A stretch of 64,000 nt of DNA, taken from the NCBI RefSeq assembly GCF_003789055.1, contig NZ_ML119087.1, positions 62,001-126,000 of the forward strand, read 5' to 3'. A program made the position numbers and the translations under genes. This document shows, in pieces, positions 62,901-64,000 of the stretch. Numbering within the stretch: position 1 is the stretch's first letter; every line of letters starts with the position of its first letter. The notes under the pieces are model-generated. The model saw nothing but the letters and a program-made list of their open reading frames with translations, searched no databases and had not been told where the DNA came from. Source of the stretch: Histidinibacterium lentulum (GTDB lineage: Bacteria > Pseudomonadota > Alphaproteobacteria > Rhodobacterales > Rhodobacteraceae).

Positions 62901-64000
62901 TGCCCGATGGCGCGGTGCTCGATGCGGCGACGGGCGTCGTGACCTGGCGGCCGGGGCCCGGACAGGAGGGCGACTACTACGTCCGCTTCGTCGCCTCGGA
63001 CGGCGACGCGACCGCGCGGCAGACCATCGTCATGCGCGCGACGCTGGAGCCGCAGGCGCCCGACGTCCGGATCGAGCTGACGCCCAGCTTCCCGGCCCTG
63101 CCCGGGCAGGAGGTGCTGGTGCAGGTGGTGGCCGACAGTCTTGCCGACATCACCGCGATCCGCCTCTTCGCGGACGGGGAGGAGATCGCGCTCGACGACC
63201 GGGGCCGCGCGCGGCTGACGCCCGATGCGCCGGGCAGGATCGCCCTGCGCGCCGTGGCGACCGATGCCGACGGCGCCACCGGGGAGGCGGAGCTGCCGCT
63301 CAAGGTGCGCGATCCAGCGGACCGGGCGGCGCCGGTGATCCTGCTCGACCCGACGCTGGGCCTCGGCCGGCTGGGAGGGCAGGCGGCGATCGAGGGGGTG
63401 ATCGAGGACGCCAATCTCGACACCTGGGAGCTCGACCTTCTGGACCAGACCGGGCAGCGGGTGATCCTGCGGCTCGCCTCCGGCGAGGGACCGGCAAGCG
63501 GCGTCCTGGCGACGCTCGACGCGGGGCGCCTGCTGAACGGGCTCTATCGCCTGCGCCTGACAGCCACCGACATCGGCGGGCGGCAGGTGCGCGAGATGGT
63601 GGACATCGAGGTCCTGGAGCCGGTGAAGACCGGACGCCATGTGGAGACGCGGACCGATCTCTCCGCCGACCTCGGCGGGCTCACGTTCGATCTCGTGCGC
63701 AGCTACGACAGCCTCGCGCAGCAGGAGGCGGCATTCGGCCTCTGGTCGGCGGGGCTGACCACGGACCTCGTGCTGGAGGCGGCGCTGACCGGCCGCGAGG
63801 CGCAGGGCGTCTATGCGCCGCTCCGGCAGGGCGCGCGGCTCTACCTCACAGCGCCCGACGGCACGCGGCTCGGCTTCACTTTCGCGCCCGTGCTCGAGGA
63901 GGTGGGACCGCTCGCCTTCCACGTTCCGCACTGGCGCGCGGACCCGGGCGCTGAGGGATGGTCGCTGACCTCGTCCGAGACCTTCCTGCGACGGTCGGGG
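38996..64000 (+). CDS. Giant LEPR-XLL multidomain surface/secreted protein, incomplete at the right edge
   Basis: One reading frame of at least 8,335 codons, still open at the window edge. Residues 54-63 read FEPRILLAAD, the LEPR-XLL motif that marks the N-terminus of very large exported proteins. About residues 69-3480 are PPC-like beta repeats interrupted by three LamG-like domains (about 392-602, 1536-1762 and 1972-2202). About 3486-5700 are 17 CARDB-like repeats, each opening with a D-L-V-V type motif. A PPC/TIG-like part follows, then a region without a known domain (about 5900-6330), a DUF7619-like domain (6330-6500), an FN3-like domain, a propeller-like stretch (6656-6912), a Big_5-like domain and nine He_PIG repeats (7149-8019). 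The last 120 residues look like the entry to an RHS region. I noticed no cysteine. Start uncertain: ATG 38996, 39110 or 38864. No signal peptide seen. Role in adhesion, or as a polymorphic toxin, is inference. Confidence 0.85.
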   Translation, partial: MGGHFGLPRGPRHLTGGLRRPKGTGRGLSPSGAIAPQRMLGTTALSRGLHVDTFEPRILLAADVLPVAGLLEFPGETDLFTFELAEERLVLFDSLTNTDRITWSLDGPGGEIVGPTDLNRADGAAGGDLLTLEAGTYTLRIDGKGDAVGEYAFRMLNLDTAEPVAVQTRIDGTIDAAGRETDLFRFDALEGQELYFEAISSAGFMAWTLYDDEGAIVFGPQAFSGGSDVARLAMPKDGSYTLVLEGEARNSTPLPYAFEIHAPQDRTQALTLGATVTERMERPGERHDYTFSLAADEILALDILGASGGKTIELRGPRGVELPATAMSSADRLGTSPIHDLIAGDYTLRVTGSDPGGYSFRFLPLNGATPLALGERVTDTLQDGGYTGGRQLVPSDSPLPAGADDGAFRQEDGLPTLSVAHDPALQPDRLTVEAWIDPESLDQYDTILATTSSDSWLDGYGLYYADGSIHFFLDAWNGAATVSAPFDPAEPGWTHVAASHDGETLRLYLDGVEVAQRAYDGGYDRTDTPLQLGSANGDYRFGGRIDEVRIWSVARSATEIAAAFGVRLDGPLAGLEGVWGFDGSAETGALDDRSGNGRAALFSPGPGTETKLYRFDGVPGDRLVFDTTGSGNIVARLIGPAGETVYGPETLRDVRSIAITDAGPHTLLIEGNATDSLPRPFSFTLAPEAVRTLSLTPGARIDGEITAIGQVDAFEFSLAEPRTLYLDALTPTSALNWSLIGPRGTEVAARRLDQTDSTSFGPQPLLDLIPGDYTLLIDPAVGFLGSYAARLIDVAAEAGVVAPGMEIDGVLAPGTATNVHAFDAAEGDLFSVGWSGANVNVRVIDPLGRQVFSTSSGQPRAMRAEAAGRHLVLVEGRTNASATDPVSYALTIDRTGSDPRAPYAGTPKALGETVSGIFGNTANESFDYLFTVTEETQLYLDYLRGGGSSVRWRLDGPGGALTGDILLRDDSAPIPVTPGEYRLRFLSSGPTTEEYMVRLLDLGQGELIAPGDEVTTTMTPGSAAKVYSFDASAGDMIVVERLGAPVSGPPVYRLIDPFGRELRANGATNGRQIETLAHDGPHVLILAGTSGLGGVTREETFRLTRVQRDTGTFALGDRVDGRIETPGGLVSYTLEVAAETQVAFDSLRTADGRIEVTGPNRFSRQFSFDGSDGRFAPNPVVTLAPGTYTVRAYGDNFNVFDYAFRFLDLAEGREVAAETPETVTLSPQVATEVLRFEAAAGDVIGIADVARTGSASAIFRLIDPFGRQVFSELVGAVAPRELAHDGIYTLLVEGAPFDPTTGDNVITFTLRGPGNPAPRAVVPGERLTGTIDRPGQVHVFTMELTAAAWLHVDSRTNAGDRRVRIEGPGGIDRSLSLQSADGFELASGAALKAGPGSYTITVSGNGAATGDYDIVVSDLLSAPVLSYDTVVSDVLLPSNASQAYRFDGVAGEGFLLDVLRQVGQSFGLHWRLIDPGGREEVARAAFQDSGVHTLKRTGQYILLIEGRIFDSRPRTDISFALRRATEVVFDRTYETDDANLGLTRTAGPRGGDALAASGFERITVEDDGLTRPGSFTIAGWIRPDAMREEWAPVVWKARPGAQYDRQFSLWVNRAGYLHMTHARNANGTSQWFVNGSGVTFGDWTHFAAVYDKTPGAETMRIYVDGVLAGESSLAGHTADLDSALYIASDANGGAFEGGLAEIALFDGALTAAEVAALKESGAAPAAEALLALPFTDPPATGTLRNDGTLGSIVRVADSAEGVPGIFHGRLDLPGEVHVHRFTLSEEKRLYWHSLADRGDGESVDIRATLRGTGVSISRNLDETGDVANSGDFAFTAPPGAYELTFSGAPGYGAYGLQLLDLGAARAIPADGSLVEGSFGPGSGAAAFTFEVAADDTIYVDIQEFLAAADGSIRIQGPLGTLLHGPVGAGDLGPVSLGVDGTVTLILEADRGVSRLDTRDFAFAVYTVDADPVPYVIGGANPGGPAPVTEGAFPGSEAIRLRGADRITVPHGSGIDLTGDMTLEAWIRLDRFGATWTPVVFKGAEGARQYSLWVHSNGSIWAGASGGGAYFAQTAANLVSPGDWVHIAAVFDAGNAAGARQSIYVNGEHVLTETMASAPRPSVAADLYIGHQTEANGSYGLFEGAVDEVRLWSTVRSAEEIAGSYRAALAGDEAGLVLYLPMDGESATEAALTGGGALSLGATRESMNATGITGLIERPGRQDSYTFTLDAPTKLFLDALSDRSDISLRLTGPQGEVFLMDLRATDSVFSPFNTSPVFDLPAGVYTLRVEGDSGVTGAYALNVHDIAAAPEIVAGTPFTAHLEPGNASAAFRFTGTEGQRVFLDLRSSVGSIEHRLVGPDGRLVVSRQSIRDLDDLVLPFDGEYLYLVEGRNDWAGLSTATLALTEVRTFGPEPLTLGEIVHAALPEPGARQSYTFELTEERLLAMDSLVNRGDVTWTLTGPTGALVDRRAFNETDGYDRRSAKVGLLAGPGTYTLTLDGVGDASGDVRFRLMDLAAEAQPLAFDDERLASLPENGRGTLVYALDGAQFDRFSLDVTQGGTGFTYWRLVDAHGAEIVSPRLFADSGPHVLPADGTAFLLIEGPLDGPEVTNQLRFELVTRTGPDAAGASLERFEPLEDGIGHVLQSTGTPPVVTEVAPGEHALKLLDPLEAQLRRGVVFSVTEDGPYESFVASASVTLAPPAAGHAGRALSFVVLPAAQHGASGPVELGGLAAVPAGAVQVTLDLGAAAGAEPRLLYGAGALTGSVLLSDAGLDASDLFGADVTLRLELTRVPGGSRLTVAVDIDGTGTTLVDGAFLGGHDIDSARLAIEAESAATAVMGVLIDNVSIVATPAAAVPVATLSSLIGGTLAEATAVDRYRLEITEPVRIFPDVLTNNPALVWQITGPGLSVGLPFDRTDSLFRGSDPGVVLTPGLYELSIRTSDGSTGSYRMRLADGSDATPLPLGVEVDGTLPEGAATKIYTFDWPGGDGWLRADILDGPAAYIRIVAPDGTQVMAPRSTASDTAVTFAQPGRYTLLVEGRHDMAEPASYRIGLLTGQTRTRAITVGETVSDEIAAPLDRLVLTFDLAADALIHFDSLEDNSDATWVLYGPNGIVRSDIVGNSDARRRDDSVMALAAGSYRIEVSSRDITTGPIGFALRDLAEAVPIALLEEVRADFTSRNATQIFRFDGQAGDRLYLDVLSTDLQGQLKVFNRFGKVVSSSYIQSDVAELRLVSDGVHYITLENDVWQTGAGSQTFRLVPLEAEEQTLIPGETVSGSLGFPGQVTRYSFGGSAPRTVYVDVQSAEGNKGNWRWTLRGPTGQVATRTFSASDGPNASTAPLFALPPGEHVLEVSTTSGQTGAYSLAVLDMADATPITLGTQVEGQLAPATETQVYSIAGKVGDRLFFDRLVGTSEARWRLIDPFGAEVFNEGLNTDVDTIELLAEGTYLLIIAGSINSAGDRAYTFNVYSTPITAPVRLGLEDEPGPDLVVSGLALDGVTEVFSGGSVPLVWTLANAGDEPVTVAFDTRVTIRRADTGAILADAVLPYDPATLGPLGAGESVTRRLTLVLPAGNASVGDLAVSVRADVANTVDEINPTGTAEANNAADLAVTSGLAPSTDLVASDITVDPAPGFAPGQIVTVGWTTTNAGTLGTGGSWGERLEVYNVNERRVVLSRTLTNPGDSPLGGGESRGRSLSFGWPEGEDGRGQFEFRVTVDHLGDIAESNDASDAEDNNAILRTVDAGPDLVVDALSVAEAEPVAGGPLTVRWTSRNAGTSATPGFWNERVTVRNQTTGQVLHDLVYAVQDAPIEAGGTADRELVLDLPDGAAGTGLIRVTVSLDRDLANRGLVNEARAGLSIVQAEQNNGAVTEVTAVTRPYADLVATITGVPAAPRGGETGRIEWTVRNASDVPAAADDGSWVDRVWLSTDAVLDEGDTLLGELLRSEALPGQAEYAVGIDVTIPLGVEGDAFFIVTTDADAEVREPDTRADNTAVRRATFSSPYSDLEMQAVVAPAGSYFGGDEIEVSWRVANIGPDPLVPPAGGWVDRVFLSPDGAPGPDAIEIGSVVRAGGLAVGESYSRSRGFALPPGAAGSWRVFVVADADGAVFEKGELANNLRASAAVITLTEAPSSDLTVVSIDAPDDLVPGQQVEVTYVVRNDGEATAFATWQDRIRLIGPTTRVLATLDRTVDLAAGDSYSRTVTVTIPELGVGDYAFEVTTDSGGDVYEGGREDNTAETVPAALKHPDLEPENLTLSDAAPQSGDRITVGWEVANTGEGAAATGWTDIVWLSRDPVLDPSDRELGRLVHDPGLPFAAGGRSARSLDVDLPIEAEGEWYLLVQTDGAFDVLEPGGETNNVAAAALTVALAPYADLVVTSVTAPTLTVDDPAEVTVGWTVVNDGPGRGITESWADAVYLDGNGILGDAEDREIARVIRTGGLNPGASYSVEETILLPPAFTGRFTLYVRSDAGAQVFENGFETNNRKLADGVFDVMPIPYADLVITEVTVPAGAQSGRQMALSWEVENQGNGQTSTARWTDRVFISADPSGAGRVLLAGIDRLGFLAPGGNYVREASVRVPDGWEGPAYFTVETGGPFEFIYGDEGNSAVSDAVAVTLTPSPNLVVSQVTAPTEAAEGTAIDVTWTVANTGAGPAEGRWTDRLVLRATDGVRRDITVGSYTYTGPLQAGQSYTRQEQIVLPEKISDVFRLVVITDFADDVYEHLAEDDNEDATATQLSVSLLPRPDLQVFGITAPDMVTAGGTGALQWTVINQGPVATDTPTWTDSVYLSLDDKITSDDIFLGSFSNIAALGPGEQYASVEVPFQVPKRFRGDMFLLVRTDSGNAVDEHPNDQNNTRIHELYVEPIPFADLVVDNVRSPGQAFGGNEVTVSYTVTNRGAGETDRGVWAEQIWLTRDRNRPNAGQGDILLQTVAYAGGVLDVDAGYDRTVTVRLPEGLTSGKYYLTPWVDPFATLLEDPLAVNENPDDPSEFNSNNYRAGGGTGAADAGIDIIGLPAPVVSPDLSLTIDSVTPSVVIGDGSADTFEIVYTIANSGTGPASGYSTNFRLTEFPSLAGGGEIWTINATTGPTLAPGASVTLTRSLVLAPGIDTNYVIGTVQMSGDADTLDNTDVAAAQVRSLVPDLQVTEVTTPAESFSGEDVSFTYTVENRGEAAVWSGTDYWHDTVWISPDPEFIRARATQLRLMTIANTEPFEPGDSYTRTVTGTLPPGLEGTYYVHVFTNTRNPVGDNRTWPIRTGLADAGSSPYRSGTAFEAPTGSQRTAQFDITYSEPDLQVSLLEVTPDATAGETFDITFEVTNVGTRATREEAWTDRVYLSLDPSLDEGDYQLRRLEGDREIEAEFRREGRLAPGESYVATVTVTLPFEIEGAFHVIAAADSSLRESGLEPSSISDRLRGLGGLAGGAVREFQGEGNNEAAAPISVGPYLPPDLRVSALTAPERVVRGQQFEVSYTVVNDGGAVPVQQSRWSDLVYLSRDAYLDTRSDRFLGEIRRDGGLGAGESYDVTRLFSVPNDMPTEAYYVFVVTDPARYDLKGDVFEGDNETNNARGTDIPLLIDLPPPSDIQVTSIDLPARADAGEEITIRWTVENTSEVVASGRWSDSVFLSSDATWDIGNRPIGRVQYAGGDLAPGESYTLELVTTMPAATPGGYRVIVRTDIFNQLHEDTGEANNTTASADALDVFVPELQLNTPTTVPLGQGGQRLFRIVVPPDETLRITAVSSEKTASNEIFVRHDALPTPSAFDATYEGPLSSDMVAFVPSTEPGVYYVSVRNFSGPAEGTDVTILAELLPLAVIDVRSDRGGNSRYVTTRITGAQFADNATVKLVRPGIAEFAPVDWRVVDSTEIIATFDLSGAPLGLYDLQVTNPSGERAVLPYRYLVERAVEGDVTIGVGGNRVILPGEMETFSVALENQQNLDAPYTYFELGVPELFLNEYVYGLPFLNFYTNIRGTPDGAAGTPNADTLWAGLDGITNTDGQLTTRGFAYDVPADGFAGFTFNLEVYPGLAEMNAQAFDAFRTRMANVYPDLDQILAEGGEGAIGDWFEAVVEQTAETQPALAAALSTLPFEDLYNRNAAKPGEDEIPFIPFRSHIVASATSMTRAEFVAFQTEEALQLRDAILASDDPPPALIALTGSAQRWVDLYLAGLEQAGLLRDEADVPPIRERQEIVSLMAVLASGILFGPAGADIRSDGDILGFFEEVRALYGHDPSKMAKIDFMDPRSSRTRSGEIPIPALPAFEDYDLGLTNRTHFQAVRLYHPWVPFEARGAALPVDFQSSVGGVDGTGFETLDFSEYFSSPATVQRLASIVGPQTFDTGGWLPATEALPYTIRFENDGESDTWANRIEIVTQLDRDLDPRTFELGDIRIGDITIDVPDGRWFYQDEIDFTATNGFVLRVSAGVDLFQDPASARWVIEAVDPLTGELIQSTTRGLLPPNTSLGRGAGFVSYTVRPGEDVATGTRIAAQARVLFDTAAPEQTQEIIQEIDGAAPETELVVTRVAGTDNYEVSWGAADDRGGSGVRHVTIWVAVDGGDFRVWERRLEQAAGTLVFEGEAGRSYEFLALATDIAGNREVPSDGSAVSGDGEAVNLGGPATVQGTTPPNFGAPPPVVETPSPSVIFAAAEAGVPSADPLTKLPEFTSVLSPFIGQSFVTDVPASGAGIAPMALMERADGEIWVSGGANRGSIWVFDANGGSAGADTLLTTLDVPVFNLEEDALGRIWATTGGGALVQLDPLSGEIRESFGTGIAMGLAIDEGTGLIYVGARSGVLEFDPETGEFRQWSRDENLRVSSLAFDAYGDLWAVTWPDRSQVIRFTDRQRGELMLEFTAPIDSLDFGRPGTDTADLLFVSHTSGAISGTGEVAAGSVLTMVDQATLRRIDIARGGTRGDEVLGLSDGRILVSQSGQVDVIAPAYAPAVVATNPPPESRVPLPLPVLTVQFDQDMFAGDPGSAASVLNPENYTLTGALTGEVTVQSVLYDPTTRTVLLTLPRLVTDDYSLTVSGDVTSLFGLRMGADFTTRFEGLEDLSAILGIDFARTRYDRTTGIVSYEVEITNRSESAVVLPALLTLDPQRGYDGVPVASDGQTDDGLWLIDLTGALPPGGRLEPGETTLGVTVGIATPDRQRVQFALSVVAATEPNAAPVFTSLPPAAARVGTPLLTTLKAEDPEGQQVVYTLLSGPRGMVVDAATGALSWTPGAETPEEVPVTVQAFDSRGAVALQRFVLEVEGGNRAPEFLGLPQVIETREGGAVEFDVLVADPDLDDVSLWVDGLPPGAVFDPGLRRFGWAPGYEQAGTYDLVIRATDGAAQSSARVTIRVAEANRPISLTIPSRNLTAAEGDRIRFNLGADFEPGTPITFGTLDGSLPFGARLDALTGEFDWTPDYTQSGRYEILFSVSDRDGTAFQPMVLEVLPGNGAPVFDNLDGFRVYEGQFLVVRPYARDPDNPHYEPGVRRLDGTIDVNPELERTVEIEVLGDLPEGATWDAETWALEWTPGADQAGTYTIRFRATDDGAETGTPLVTETEMVVEVLPLNLGPTLPELGNVSLARGEVLEIPVATVDPEGDPVTLQLMSEQPGLPAPGFATLTDNGDGTGMLRIAPGAGDRGNHVLRLVAFDDGGADGNVRGASRTFVVTVESENEPPVFGYLGPVVGVVGQALSVPVMVGDLDQDELDFALAGLPEGAVLTADPLIYGRADLTWTPVAADIGGYTAAITVTDTGGGGATTPASTTLEFEVSIRAVNAAPVLDPVGVVRGTENEELVRTFSATDADGDALTYFARDLPQGARFDPRDGTLRWTPTAVQSGTYSIVIGATDGAAVSTETVEIEIADANRAPVFVPMITQLGRDRAELRFTLAYGDPDGDPLVLQALTVLPEGAAFSETRGEFVWTPGYDQTGRYALRFAVQDPGGLSDEIEVIVDIADVNRPPVLEASDRAFLIGEERSFTLEASDPDGTPLTFSAEGLPDGAVLDAATGVVTWRPGPGQEGDYYVRFVASDGDATARQTIVMRATLEPQAPDVRIELTPSFPALPGQEVLVQVVADSLADITAIRLFADGEEIALDDRGRARLTPDAPGRIALRAVATDADGATGEAELPLKVRDPADRAAPVILLDPTLGLGRLGGQAAIEGVIEDANLDTWELDLLDQTGQRVILRLASGEGPASGVLATLDAGRLLNGLYRLRLTATDIGGRQVREMVDIEVLEPVKTGRHVETRTDLSADLGGLTFDLVRSYDSLAQQEAAFGLWSAGLTTDLVLEAALTGREAQGVYAPLRQGARLYLTAPDGTRLGFTFAPVLEEVGPLAFHVPHWRADPGAEGWSLTSSETFLRRSG

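Noticed and set aside
38882-63931. Very long open frames on the minus strand opposite the giant gene (for example 44480-50389 and 54140-58594)
   Set aside because: They are in exact codon register with the giant gene. They stay open only because it almost never uses TTA, CTA or TCA codons. Their translations are low-complexity, rich in Arg, Pro, His and Gly, with no domain pattern.
1-64000. tRNA genes, CRISPR arrays, insertion sequences or prophage
   Set aside because: No cloverleaf-like sequence, no regularly spaced identical repeats and no transposase or integrase frame was seen. The short repeats at 11-13.5 kb are irregularly spaced and palindromic.

Overview
The window is high-GC chromosomal DNA from an alphaproteobacterium, most likely a member of the Rhodobacterales. 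The evidence is the ffh / chorismate mutase / rpsP-rimM-trmD-rplS-rpmE cluster, a MipZ-type division-site ATPase, a DUF1013 protein of the TrcR cell-cycle regulator type, a COQ9-family protein, very strong GC bias at third codon positions, and many ATGA/TGATG overlaps. No tRNA, rRNA, CRISPR array, transposase or phage gene was seen. Up to about 38.7 kb this is ordinary chromosome. From about 39 kb to the right edge it is a single gigantic gene.

Layout. 1-6.05 kb: end of ffh, three overlapping GNAT acetyltransferase paralogues, chorismate mutase, then the ribosome-biogenesis cluster (rpsP, rimM, a sulfotransferase-like gene, a DUF1328 mini membrane protein, trmD, rplS, rpmE) closed by an intrinsic terminator. 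6.2-16.5 kb: mipZ; a convergent membrane protein; pta (fused to a MaoC-like domain) overlapping ackA; then a repeat-rich gap holding an extra copy of the ackA 3' end; pheS, two small membrane proteins, a second repeat-bearing gap, pheT and ytoQ. 16.5-25 kb: two GST-family genes around mscL, an exoD gene, a probable zinc-regulated trio (Zur-like box, His-rich PCu(A)C-like protein, DUF3299-like protein, alpha/beta hydrolase), rpsU, COQ9, a quinone oxidoreductase, an aquaporin and an RNase T2.

25-38.7 kb: trcR, adenine deaminase, a Gfo/Idh/MocA oxidoreductase, and a four-gene Mn/Zn/Fe ABC importer transcribed leftward behind two tandem TGCGA-N5-TCGCA palindromes. One of its permeases carries an extra C-terminal winged-helix-like domain. 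Next come two PepSY proteins, one divergent from and one in an operon with an OmpR-type two-component system, with 11-bp-spaced direct repeats between them. These are followed by a serine hydrolase, an orphan HlyD-like adaptor and a divergent TetR regulator.

39-64 kb: one uninterrupted + strand reading frame (codons starting at positions equal to 2 modulo 3) runs from about 38,996 to the window edge and is still open: at least 8,335 codons. It begins with a LEPR-XLL-type motif. It continues with a long run of PPC-like repeats interrupted by three LamG-like domains, 17 CARDB-like repeats, a region without a recognised domain, a DUF7619-like domain, a propeller-like stretch, a Big_5-like domain and nine putative-Ig (He_PIG) repeats. 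At the right edge it enters a segment resembling the entry to RHS/YD-repeat regions. I noticed no cysteine in the translated frame. This giant, probably exported, modular protein is the standout of the window. The long open frames on the opposite strand are register-mirror artefacts of its codon bias.
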